Of a DNA stretch of 32,993 nt, positions 1 through 7,277 are shown in pieces. Position 1 is the stretch's first letter, and each line of letters begins with the position of its first letter. The translations under genes and the position numbers were made by a program. The stretch comes from a bacterium. GTDB taxonomy: Bacteria > Desulfobacterota > Deferrisomatia > Deferrisomatales > Deferrisomataceae. The stretch is from contig JALUTY010000073.1 of the NCBI GenBank assembly GCA_027021615.1, positions 1 through 32,993 on the forward strand, given 5' to 3'. The notes beneath the pieces are model-generated. The model saw only the letters and a list, made by a program, of their open reading frames with translations. It had not been told where the DNA came from and ran no database searches.

Positions 1-8
1 ATTCCCGA

Positions 9-173
9 GGGGGTGGGGCTGGGGGCCCCTCCTTCGCTGAACGGCCTCGCAGGGGCCGCCTCGGCGCGGTCCGCTGCGGCGCGTGAGAGCACGCGCCGCG
101 GCCGCTCCCCTGGCGCCGGGCGGCCCGAACTGCTCGGCCGTCGCGCTTCGTCGGTGCCCCCAGCCCCACCCCC
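9..173. repeat. 18-bp perfect inverted repeat flanking a 129-bp spacer
   Basis: The G-rich arm at 9-26 (GGGGGTGGGGCTGGGGGC) is the exact reverse complement of 156-173. The spacer is GC-rich and I see no gene in it. The right arm is followed at 182-187 by TATACT, which resembles a -10 box, but no matching -35 is visible. A related-looking G-rich inverted repeat lies before the ATPase gene at 1633-1772, so both may belong to one family of structured intergenic elements. The function is unknown; a folded leader, an attenuator or a mobile palindromic element are all possible. Confidence 0.6.
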
Positions 174-213
174 GGAACGGATATACTTTTTTATGGAACG
201 GAACACTGGCTGC

Positions 214-257
214 CTAGCGGGCCGAAGGCCCTTTGGCCTTCCAGCCTTCTAGCTTTC
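214..257. repeat. Hairpin plus 17-nt direct repeat upstream of the binding-protein gene
   Basis: GAAGGCC at 224-230 pairs perfectly with GGCCTTC at 235-241 around a 4-nt loop, and the flanking CTAG at 214-217 and 249-252 can extend the fold. The 17 bases at 241-257 (CCAGCCTTCTAGCTTTC) recur exactly at 1556-1572, in the gap before the ATPase gene. The hairpin sits about 35 nt before the start codon of the binding protein and ahead of its ribosome site, so it would be in the 5' leader. Confidence 0.5.
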
Positions 258-291
258 CCACGGTGCTCCCTTTACACAGGAGGAAAGGACC

Positions 292-1467
292 ATGCGCACG
301 CTGACCAAGATCATCGCGCTCATCGCGGCGGCAGCGGTGCTCCTGCCGGCCGGGGCCGGCGCGGGCACCTTCCGGTTCGGGCTGCTCCTGGTCGGGCCGT
401 ACAACGATCGGGGCTGGAGCCAGGCCCACTACGAGGCCGGCCGCCGGATCGAAAAGGAGATCCCCGGCACTGAGATGATCTACATCGACAAGGTGAACCC
501 GGCCGACCGCCCCGGTGTGACCGTCCCCCAGCTCGTGGACGACATGGTGGAGAAGGGGGCCCGGCTGATCATCGCCAACTCCGACGACATGAAGGACGGC
601 ATCGTGGAGGCGGCCCTGGAGCACCCGGACGTGTACTTCGTGCACGTGTCGGGCGACCACGTGCTGGCAGGAAGCGCGCCCAAGAACCTGAGCAACCTCA
701 TGGGCCAGATGGAGTACGCCAAGATGATGGCGGGGTTCGCGGCCGCGCTGACCACCCGCACGGGCAAGATCGCCTACCTGGGCCCCCTGATCAACGACGA
801 GACCCGGCGGCTGGCCGCCTCGTGCTACCTGGGGGCCCGCTACGCCTGGGAGCAGGTGCGCAAGCGCCCCGCCTCGGAGCTCAAGTTCCGGGTGAACTGG
901 ATCGGGTTCTGGTTCAACATCCCCGGGGTGACCGCCGACCCCACCCAGGTGGCCCAGAACTTCTTCAACTCGGGCTACGACGTGGTGGTGTCGGGCATCG
1001 ACACCACCGAGGCCCTGGTGGTGGCCCGACAGAAGCGCAAGGAGGGCAAGGAGGTCTGGGCCGTTCCCTACGATTATGAGGGCGCGTGCGAGGGCGCGGA
1101 CGACGTGTGCCTGGGGGTGCCCTACTTCAACTGGTTCCCCGGGTACAAGACGCTGATCCAGCAGGCCATGGCCGGCACCTGGAAGCCCCAGTGGCTGTGG
1201 TTGGGGCCCGACTGGAAGGACATCAACGACCGGGAGACCAGCTCGGTGGGGTTCCTGCCGGGCCCGGCCCTGTCGGCCGACGTACGCGCCCAGCTCGACG
1301 CCTTCGTCCGGGACCTGGGGGCCGGCAAGGTCAACCTGTTCCAGGGACCGCTCAACTACCAGGACGGCTCTCCGTTCCTGGCCGCTGGCCAGGCCGCCAC
1401 GGACAAGCAGATCTGGTACATGAAGCAGCTCCTCCAGGGCATGGAGGGCCAAAGCAGCGCCAAATAG
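292..1467 (+). CDS. BMP-family ABC transporter substrate-binding protein
   Basis: This 391-residue exported protein belongs to the basic membrane protein (BMP/PnrA-like) family, the periplasmic binding proteins of nucleoside-type ABC importers. The N-terminus has two basic residues, a hydrophobic core at about residues 7-19 and a likely signal peptidase I site near residue 24. The mature part opens with a strand rich in Gly/Leu/Val (FRFGLLLVGPYNDRGW), the family's usual first ligand-loop position, and has the alternating alpha/beta pattern of a type I periplasmic binding fold. AGGAGG stands a few bases before the ATG, fixing the start. The ATPase and two permeases of the same importer class follow after a 343-bp gap with hairpins, which may lower expression of the membrane parts relative to this protein. 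The substrate is probably a nucleoside, by family; the sequence does not prove it. Confidence 0.9.
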   Translation: MRTLTKIIALIAAAAVLLPAGAGAGTFRFGLLLVGPYNDRGWSQAHYEAGRRIEKEIPGTEMIYIDKVNPADRPGVTVPQLVDDMVEKGARLIIANSDDMKDGIVEAALEHPDVYFVHVSGDHVLAGSAPKNLSNLMGQMEYAKMMAGFAAALTTRTGKIAYLGPLINDETRRLAASCYLGARYAWEQVRKRPASELKFRVNWIGFWFNIPGVTADPTQVAQNFFNSGYDVVVSGIDTTEALVVARQKRKEGKEVWAVPYDYEGACEGADDVCLGVPYFNWFPGYKTLIQQAMAGTWKPQWLWLGPDWKDINDRETSSVGFLPGPALSADVRAQLDAFVRDLGAGKVNLFQGPLNYQDGSPFLAAGQAATDKQIWYMKQLLQGMEGQSSAK

Positions 1468-1469
1468 CG

Positions 1470-1580
1470 AGAGACTAGAGACTGGAAACTGGAAACTAGA
1501 GGCTGGATCTCGGGAGGCTCGGCCCGGTGGCCGACGGTTTTCGCCTCCCGGCTTCCCAGCCTTCTAGCTTTCTAGCCTTT
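1470..1580. repeat. Compound hairpin with short-period repeats after the binding-protein gene
   Basis: The left side, 1470-1507, is a degenerate 7-bp tandem repeat (GAGACTA GAGACTG and similar units). Three nested stems can form: 1496-1506 with 1556-1567 (one bulge), CGGGAGGC 1511-1518 with 1543-1550 (perfect), and TCGGCC 1519-1524 with 1529-1534 (perfect). A T-rich run follows at about 1568-1583. It begins 3 nt after the stop codon, so it could act as a terminator or a transcript-stabilising 3' structure. The right arm contains the 17-nt sequence also found at 241-257. Confidence 0.55.
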
Positions 1581-1590
1581 TTCTGATTCC

Positions 1591-1787
1591 AACGAAAGTA
1601 TTGCTAGGCTCGTGCCCCCTTCCCCTTGGGGAGTGCGGGGTGGGGGTCTGGTGGAGCGCCGGGTGCGGCCATATCAGGACACGGAATTCAGAGGGCAGTG
1701 GACAGGAGAGAATCTGCCCGAACTTCTGTCTTCTGACCTCTGGCTCCTGAATCCCAGGCCCCCACCCCGCACCCTGGCAATACGTTT
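1591..1787. repeat. Imperfect palindromic intergenic element before the ATPase gene
   Basis: The inner arms 1633-1651 and 1754-1772 match in 18 of 19 positions as inverted repeats. Outer arms at about 1596-1608 (AAGTATTGCTAGG) and 1773-1785 match in 11 of 13. Between them lies a second degenerate 7-bp tandem run at 1723-1750 (CTTCTGT CTTCTGA CCTCTGG CTCCTGA). The whole is about 200 bp, holds no convincing gene, and ends about 25 nt before the ATPase start codon. Together with 1470-1580 it fills the 343-bp gap. Confidence 0.5.
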
Positions 1788-1810
1788 GAAGGTTTTAGTA
1801 GCCACAAAGC

Positions 1811-3307
1811 ATGCACATCGTTCTGGACGACATCCACAAGCGGTACGGCCGGGTGCACGCCAACCGGGGCGTGAGCCTCGAGGTGCGCGCCGGCACCATC
1901 CACGGGGTGCTGGGGGAGAACGGCGCGGGCAAGAGCACCCTGATGCGGATCCTGGCGGGGTACACCCGTCCCACCTCGGGCCGGATCCTCCTGGACGGCG
2001 ACGAGGTCCGGTGGCGCGCCCCGGCCGAAGCCGTGGCTCGGGGGGTGGGCATGCTGTACCAGGACCCCATGGACTTCCTGGCCATGACCGCCCTGGAGAA
2101 CTACGCCCTGGGCCGCCGGTGGGTGCCCCCCCGGGAACTGCGGCGGGATCTGGAGGCCCGGGCCGCCGAGCTCGGCTTCACCGTGCACCCCGAGATGCCC
2201 CTGGAGCGTCTGACCGTGGGCGAGCGGCAGCAGCTGGAGCTGCTCCGGCTCCTCAGCCTGGGCGTGCGGGTGCTGATCCTGGACGAGCCTACCACCGGCA
2301 TCTCGGGGGTTCAGCGCGAGACCCTGTTCGCGGCGCTCCGGTGCCTGGCGGACGAGGGCAGAAGCGTGCTCCTGGTGTCCCACAAGCTCGAGGACGTGGA
2401 GGCCCTGTGTGACGAGATCACGGTGCTCCGCCAGGGCGCCGTGTCCGGCCGGGCCGAGCGCCCGTTCCGTACCCGCGAGCTGCTGGAGATGATGTTCGGC
2501 GAGCCGCCGGCCGTGCCCCGAAAGGTGGGGAGCACCCCGGGGGCGCCGATCGTGTCGTTCCGGAACGCGTGGGCCACAGGCGGCCGTTCGGGCCTTCGCC
2601 GCTGCTCGGTCACGATCCGCGAGGGAGAGGTGGTGGGCCTCGCCGGGGTGGAGGGCGCCGGGCAGAACGTGTTCCTGCGCCTGGCCGCCGGCCTGAACCG
2701 GCCGTACCGGGGCGCCGTGGAGGTGTGCGGAGCTCCGGTACGGGCATACCGTTGGCTCCGGCAACAGGGGGTGGCGTTCCTGCCCGCGGGCCGGCTCGAG
2801 GAGGGGCTCGTGCGGGGGCTCACGGTATTGGACCACTTCGCCCTCGGCCGATCCCGGATTCCCTTCCTCGACCCCTGGCGGGGGGCCCGGGACCGGGCTG
2901 AGGAAGGGATCCGGCAGTACCGAATCCGAGGGCGGCCGGAGACCCCTGTGGAGGCCCTGTCCGGCGGGAACCAGCAGCGGGTCCTGCTGGCCCTGCTGCC
3001 CGAACGGCCCCGGCTGCTTCTGCTGGAGAGCCCCACCCGGGGCCTGGACCTGGAGTCGGCCCACTGGGTGTGGGAGCAGCTCCTCGCCCACAAGGCCCGG
3101 GGGGCCACGATCGTGTTCAGCTCGCCGGAGCTCGACGAGATCCTGATGGTGGCGGAGCGCGTGCTGGTGTTCCACGACGGCGCGCTCGTGGCGGACGTGG
3201 CGGCCGCCGAGACCTCGGTGGCCGAGCTGGGAAGCGCCATCGCCGGAAGGGCGGCGCCCCCTCCCCCGAGCCCGGACGTCTCCGTCACTGCGGTCGAGAC
3301 CCCATGA
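1811..3307 (+). CDS. Nucleoside/sugar-type ABC transporter, double ATPase subunit
   Basis: This is a 498-residue protein with two ABC ATPase domains in tandem, the form used by BMP-type and ribose-type importers. The first domain has a canonical Walker A (GENGAGKST, residues 35-43), a divergent signature LTVGERQQ in place of LSGGQ, and Walker B ending in LILDEP. The second has a degenerate Walker A (GVEGAGQN), a canonical-type signature SGGNQQR and LLLLESPTRGLD. This split between a full P-loop in one half and a full signature in the other is typical of the family, so probably one composite ATP site is active. The ATG lies after a weak Shine-Dalgarno sequence. The stop overlaps the next start as ATGA, showing translational coupling to the permeases. 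Confidence 0.93.
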   Translation: MHIVLDDIHKRYGRVHANRGVSLEVRAGTIHGVLGENGAGKSTLMRILAGYTRPTSGRILLDGDEVRWRAPAEAVARGVGMLYQDPMDFLAMTALENYALGRRWVPPRELRRDLEARAAELGFTVHPEMPLERLTVGERQQLELLRLLSLGVRVLILDEPTTGISGVQRETLFAALRCLADEGRSVLLVSHKLEDVEALCDEITVLRQGAVSGRAERPFRTRELLEMMFGEPPAVPRKVGSTPGAPIVSFRNAWATGGRSGLRRCSVTIREGEVVGLAGVEGAGQNVFLRLAAGLNRPYRGAVEVCGAPVRAYRWLRQQGVAFLPAGRLEEGLVRGLTVLDHFALGRSRIPFLDPWRGARDRAEEGIRQYRIRGRPETPVEALSGGNQQRVLLALLPERPRLLLLESPTRGLDLESAHWVWEQLLAHKARGATIVFSSPELDEILMVAERVLVFHDGALVADVAAAETSVAELGSAIAGRAAPPPPSPDVSVTAVETP

Positions 3308-4329
3308 GGATCCGGGCCTTCGAGATCCTGGTGGCCGCCGGGCTCGTGCTGCTCTTCACTACGGCGGTGCTGCTGCTCACCGGCGCCCCTCCCCTCGAGG
3401 CGTTCGCCCTCCTCGTCCGGGGATCTTTCGGGTCGGTGTCGAAGCTCGCCCGGGTCCTCACCGTGTGGGTGCCCCTGACCCTGTGCGCCTGCGGGCTCAT
3501 CTACACGTTCCGGATCGGCCTGTGGAACATCGGGGTGGAGGGCCAGGTGATCCTGGGGGCGGTGGGCGCCACCTGGGCCCTGCGTGCCGGAGCGGGCCAC
3601 CTCCCGCCGGGGGTGCTCCTGGCCCTGGCCATGGCGGCCGGGGTGCTCCTGGGAGCCGGGTGGTCCCTGGCCGCCGGGGTGCTCCGCACCCGCGGCGGGG
3701 TCAACGAGATCTTCGCCGGGCTCGGGCTCAACTTCGTGGCCCAGGGCATCGTGCTGTGGCTCATCTTCGGCCCGTGGAAGCGGCCCGGGGTGGCCTCCAT
3801 GAGCGGCACCGTGCCGTTTCCGCCCGGGCTCTGGCTCCCCAACTTCTCCTGGGGTCGGCTGTCCCCCGTGGCCCTGGGCTGCGCGGTCGCCGCCCTCGCC
3901 CTCACGGCATGGCTCCTGGGCCGCACCCGGGTGGGACTGTTCCTCCGGGCCGTGGGCGGCAACCCACGGGCCGCCCATCTGCTGGGGCTCCCCCCCGAGC
4001 GGTACCTGTTGCTGGCCATGGCCCTGGCCGGAGGCATGGCGGGGCTGGCCGGTGGAATCCAGGTGACAGCGGTCTACCACCGGCTGATTCCGGCCATCTC
4101 CAGCAACTACGGGTACCTGGCCCTCCTGGTGACCATGCTGGCCGGGTTCCGGCTGGGGCCGGTGGCGCCGATCGCCCTGTTTTTCGCGGGCCTGAACGTG
4201 GGCAGCGTGCAGCTGCCCATGGCCCTGCAGCTGGACTCCTCTTTGAGCGGCGTGATCCAGGGGGCCTCGGTGCTGGCCGTGCTGCTCGCCCACGGGTGGG
4301 ACGTCCGCCGGGCAAGGAGGCAGGCATGA
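3304..4329 (+). CDS. ABC transporter permease (BMP/nucleoside type), first subunit
   Basis: This 341-residue integral membrane protein has about eight to ten hydrophobic segments and belongs to the branched-chain/ribose-type permease superfamily (BPD_transp_2). The conserved motif GLWNIGVEGQ occurs near residue 73, where related permeases have FNIGxEGQ. A cytoplasmic coupling-loop-like stretch, VGLFLRAVGGNPRAAHLLG, lies near residue 210. The open frame extends further upstream, but the ATG at 3304 was chosen because it overlaps the ATPase stop codon by four bases and gives a normal N-terminus leading into the first membrane helix. It forms the transmembrane channel with the next gene. Confidence 0.92.
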   Translation: MRIRAFEILVAAGLVLLFTTAVLLLTGAPPLEAFALLVRGSFGSVSKLARVLTVWVPLTLCACGLIYTFRIGLWNIGVEGQVILGAVGATWALRAGAGHLPPGVLLALAMAAGVLLGAGWSLAAGVLRTRGGVNEIFAGLGLNFVAQGIVLWLIFGPWKRPGVASMSGTVPFPPGLWLPNFSWGRLSPVALGCAVAALALTAWLLGRTRVGLFLRAVGGNPRAAHLLGLPPERYLLLAMALAGGMAGLAGGIQVTAVYHRLIPAISSNYGYLALLVTMLAGFRLGPVAPIALFFAGLNVGSVQLPMALQLDSSLSGVIQGASVLAVLLAHGWDVRRARRQA

Positions 4330-5306
4330 CCGAGCCCTCCCCCGTGCTCCTGGCCGCCAACGTGGTGGCAACAGCCGCCCCGATCCTGCTCGCATCCCTG
4401 GGGGAGACCCTCACCGAGCGGGCCGGTCTGATCAACCTCTCCTTGGACGGCACGATCCTGCTGGCCGCCATGGCCGCCTTTGCGGTGGCCCACGACACGG
4501 GGAGCGTGGCCCTCGGGTTCGCCGCGGCCTCGGCCGTGGGCGGAGCCGTGGCCGCCGTGGTGGGGTTCGCCGGCGTGATTCTGGGCGTGTCCCAGGTTGC
4601 CGTGGGGTTCGTGCTTACCTTGATGTGCCGGGACCTCGCCTACTTCCTGGGCAACCCCTACTCCCGCATCCAGGGGCCCCAGGTGCCGCCCCTGCCGGTG
4701 CCGGGCCTGGCCGACCTGCCGGTGCTGGGGCCGCTCCTGTTCCGCCACAACGCCGTGGTGTACCTGAGCCTGGTCCTGGCCCCGGCCCTGTGGTGGGTCC
4801 TGTACCGCACCAAGTGGGGCCTGGAGGTCCGGGCCGTGGGGGAGCACCCCGAGGCGGCCTACGCCCGGGGCATCGCGCCGCGGCGGGTACAGATGGTATG
4901 CGCTGTGGTCGGCGGGGCTCTGGTGGGGCTCGCGGGCGCGGCCTACTCCCTGGCCTTGAAACCGGGGTGGGGCCGGCCCCAGGGGGCCGAGGGCATCGGG
5001 TGGATCGCCCTGGCACTCGTGATCTTCGGGGGGTGGCACCCGGTGAAGGTGGCCCTGGGGGCCGTGCTGTTCGCCTTGCTCCAGGTGGCGGGCATCCCCC
5101 TGCAGGAGGCGTTTCCCTCGGTACCGGCCCAGGTGTTCCAGGTGGCCCCGTTTCCGCTCATGATCTTTACGCTCCTGTTCATGGGGCTCAGCCAACGGGA
5201 GTCGGTGGAGCGGTGGGCCGCGGACCGGACCTGGGCCCGGCGCCTGGTGCGGGCGTTCCGAGGCGCAGCCCCCCGGGCTCTTGGTCGGCCCATGGAGGGG
5301 GGGTAG
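4326..5306 (+). CDS. ABC transporter permease (BMP/nucleoside type), second subunit
   Basis: This 326-residue membrane protein is the partner permease of the preceding gene. The family motif is present as GLINLSLDGT near residue 34, matching the INLGxEG region of second permeases in this importer class. The loop WGLEVRAVGEHPEAAYARG near residue 160 corresponds to the site that docks on the ATPase. Its ATG overlaps the previous stop by four bases. The C-terminal tail after the last helix is about 40 residues, basic and Arg-rich. No terminator is evident before the next gene. Confidence 0.92.
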   Translation: MTEPSPVLLAANVVATAAPILLASLGETLTERAGLINLSLDGTILLAAMAAFAVAHDTGSVALGFAAASAVGGAVAAVVGFAGVILGVSQVAVGFVLTLMCRDLAYFLGNPYSRIQGPQVPPLPVPGLADLPVLGPLLFRHNAVVYLSLVLAPALWWVLYRTKWGLEVRAVGEHPEAAYARGIAPRRVQMVCAVVGGALVGLAGAAYSLALKPGWGRPQGAEGIGWIALALVIFGGWHPVKVALGAVLFALLQVAGIPLQEAFPSVPAQVFQVAPFPLMIFTLLFMGLSQRESVERWAADRTWARRLVRAFRGAAPRALGRPMEGG

Positions 5307-5381
5307 GGGTAGGGCCGGGAGGTCCGGTCAAGTCCGTGGATCTGCCGGCCGATGGGTATCCTTGCGGGAGGCGGTGGTTCC

Positions 5382-5828
5382 GTGCGTATCGATCTTACGG
5401 CTACGGTATCGTCTGGGCATCGGGCCCGACCCGATCCGGCCGCCGTCGATCCTAAGATGGCCGTGGTGATCGCGGAGCTGCGGCGGCGCGACCGGGAGGT
5501 ACGGGCCCACGAGACCGCCCACGCAGCGGCCGGCGGGGGGCTGGTGCGGGGCGGCCCCTCGTTCCGGTACGCGCAAGGACCGGACGGGCGGCGGTACGTG
5601 GTGGCCGGGGAGGTCCAGCTCGACTCTTCCCCCGAGCCGGGCGACCCAGCCGCCACCGTCGCCAAGATGGAACAGGTCCGACGGGCCGCCCTCGCCCCGG
5701 CCCGCCCCTCCTCCCAGGACCTGGCCGTCGCCGCCCGCGCCGGCCAGGAGGCGGCCCGGGCCCGGGCCGAGCTGCTCCAGCAGCCCGATCGTCGTCGTGT
5801 GGGAACCCGGATCGACCTGCGCGCGTGA
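5382..5828 (+). CDS. SprA-related putative metalloprotease (HExxH)
   Basis: This small protein, about 148 residues from the GTG, carries an HExxH zinc-protease motif as REVRAHETAHAAAGG (His43, Glu44, His47). After it come a glycine-rich turn, FRYAQGPDGRRYVVAGEV and a Lys/Arg plus Ala-rich helix, the layout I associate with the SprA-related family of putative metalloproteases. GTG at 5382 was preferred because GGGAGG at 5366-5371 sits ten bases upstream; an in-frame ATG at 5352 would add ten residues and lacks a good ribosome site. No signal peptide or membrane segment is visible. Its substrate is unknown, and the family is poorly characterised. It follows the transporter by 75 bases and may be co-transcribed. 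Confidence 0.75.
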   Translation: MRIDLTATVSSGHRARPDPAAVDPKMAVVIAELRRRDREVRAHETAHAAAGGGLVRGGPSFRYAQGPDGRRYVVAGEVQLDSSPEPGDPAATVAKMEQVRRAALAPARPSSQDLAVAARAGQEAARARAELLQQPDRRRVGTRIDLRA

Positions 5829-5864
5829 GGCCGCCTTCCCATCCTGGGTCCTTCGCAGGGCGTC

Positions 5865-7277
5865 CTACTTCTCCACTCTCACCACCTCCACCGTGCCCAG
5901 GCGGGTCCATCGGGGGTCGGCCGGGTCCAGATCGCCCACCAGCACCCACACGCCCCGGCTCGGGTCCAGGTGGGTCCGGGCTGCCCTGCGCGCCGCGGCC
6001 ACGGATACGGCGGCCACTGTGTCCGGGTAACGGTCCCCCAGGTCCAGGGGCAGGCCGTCTAGCAGGTTCCCCATGCGGTCGCGTACCAGGTTGGCCGGGT
6101 CGTCGTACCGGAACACGTACCGGGTCACCAGGCTCCGGCGCGCCCGGGCCACCTCGGCCGGGCTCAGGGTGTCGGCCAGGCGCCGCACCTCGGCCGTCAT
6201 GAGCTCCACCACCTGACCCACGCTCTCGGTCTTGGTCAGACCGTAGGCGCCCAGCACGCCGAAGGCGGGCAGGGCTTGGTAGAAGCTGCCCACGCTGTAG
6301 GCCAGGCCCCGGTTGGACCGGATCTCCCGCACCAGCCGAGACCCGAACCCCCCCGCTCCGAGCAGATGATCGCACACCTCCATGGGTCCGAAGTCCGGAG
6401 CGGTGCGCTCCGGGCCGATCCGGGCCCACACCACCGTGGCCTGGGGCAGGGGCCGGGGGACCACCACCGCGGTGGGGGCCGGTTCCTGGGGCGGGGGAAG
6501 CCGGGGGTATGCTCCCCCATCCCGGGGCAGACTCCCGAACAGCCCGGCAAGCCGTCGGCCCAACCGGGCGGGGTCGAAGTCACCGACCGCGCCCACGGTC
6601 CAGGCGCCGACGCCCACGAGGCGCCGGCGCAGGGCCACCACGTCCTCCCGGGAGATCCGTGCCACCGACCCCTCTGTGGGGGTCTGGCCGCGGGGATGGT
6701 CCCGGAACAGGGCCCGCCGCATCTCCCGGAACGCCAGGCTCTGGGGATCGTCCTCCTCCCGCCGGAGCCCCTCGGCCACCTGGGCCTTGGCCCAGTCCAC
6801 CCGGTCGGGTCGGAACGCCGGGTTCCACAGGAGCCGGGCCAGGAGATCCAGGCCCCGGTCCAGGTCGTCGGGCAGCACGGTCAGGGAGATCCAGCCCTTG
6901 TCCCGGCCCAACCGGAGCTCCAGATCCATGCCCCGGCTCTCCAGGGCCTGGTCGAAGTCCTCGGGGGAAAGGTCACCGGCCCCGCCTGTGCGCCAGGCCA
7001 GGCTTGCCACCCTTGCCAGGCCGGCCTTTTCGGGGGGATCGTACACCTCGCCGGCCCGCACGGCCAGGTACAGCCGTACCAGGGGCACGTCGTGATCCTC
7101 CACCCAGAACCAGGTGGGGCCCTGTTCCAATGAGCCCTGGCCTACCCGGATCTCGGGCAGCCGGGGCGGGGGGAACTCGGCGGTCCGGGGGTCCAGGGGC
7201 CGCCGACCAGCGCAGGCCGTGAGCCCGAGCGCGGCGAGGACGAGGACGGCTTTCCGGAAACACCCCTTCGTGCTCAT
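5865..7277 (-). CDS. M16 peptidase-like lipoprotein without zinc motif
   Basis: This 470-residue protein has the M16 (pitrilysin/processing-peptidase) fold signature but no HxxEH; the corresponding region reads GLARVASLAWRTGGAGD. It keeps the second-half element NRGLAYSVGSFYQ, the Arg/Tyr-type motif that contacts substrate in M16 pairs. The N-terminus has a basic start, a hydrophobic core and a lipobox LTAC (Cys22), so it is likely a lipoprotein. The start codon overlaps the stop of the upstream catalytic M16 gene by four bases, and an AGGAGG-type site lies upstream. By analogy with other M16B pairs it would form a heterodimer with that enzyme, shaping the cavity rather than cutting. Confidence 0.88.
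   Translation of the reverse strand: MSTKGCFRKAVLVLAALGLTACAGRRPLDPRTAEFPPPRLPEIRVGQGSLEQGPTWFWVEDHDVPLVRLYLAVRAGEVYDPPEKAGLARVASLAWRTGGAGDLSPEDFDQALESRGMDLELRLGRDKGWISLTVLPDDLDRGLDLLARLLWNPAFRPDRVDWAKAQVAEGLRREEDDPQSLAFREMRRALFRDHPRGQTPTEGSVARISREDVVALRRRLVGVGAWTVGAVGDFDPARLGRRLAGLFGSLPRDGGAYPRLPPPQEPAPTAVVVPRPLPQATVVWARIGPERTAPDFGPMEVCDHLLGAGGFGSRLVREIRSNRGLAYSVGSFYQALPAFGVLGAYGLTKTESVGQVVELMTAEVRRLADTLSPAEVARARRSLVTRYVFRYDDPANLVRDRMGNLLDGLPLDLGDRYPDTVAAVSVAAARRAARTHLDPSRGVWVLVGDLDPADPRWTRLGTVEVVRVEK

Noticed and set aside
182-187. TATACT as the promoter of the transporter operon
   Set aside because: The -10 match is good, but no -35 lies 16-18 bases upstream, so I did not annotate a promoter.
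13-252. Small ORF in the first 250 bases
   Set aside because: It runs through both arms of the inverted repeat, has no ribosome site and is of Arg/Ala/Pro composition expected by chance.
214-1452. 412-codon minus-strand frame opposite the BMP protein
   Set aside because: The plus-strand gene has a signal peptide, family motifs and a ribosome site; this is its shadow.
5829-5864. Terminator between the SprA-related gene and the M16 pair
   Set aside because: The 36-bp convergent gap has no stable stem followed by a T-run.
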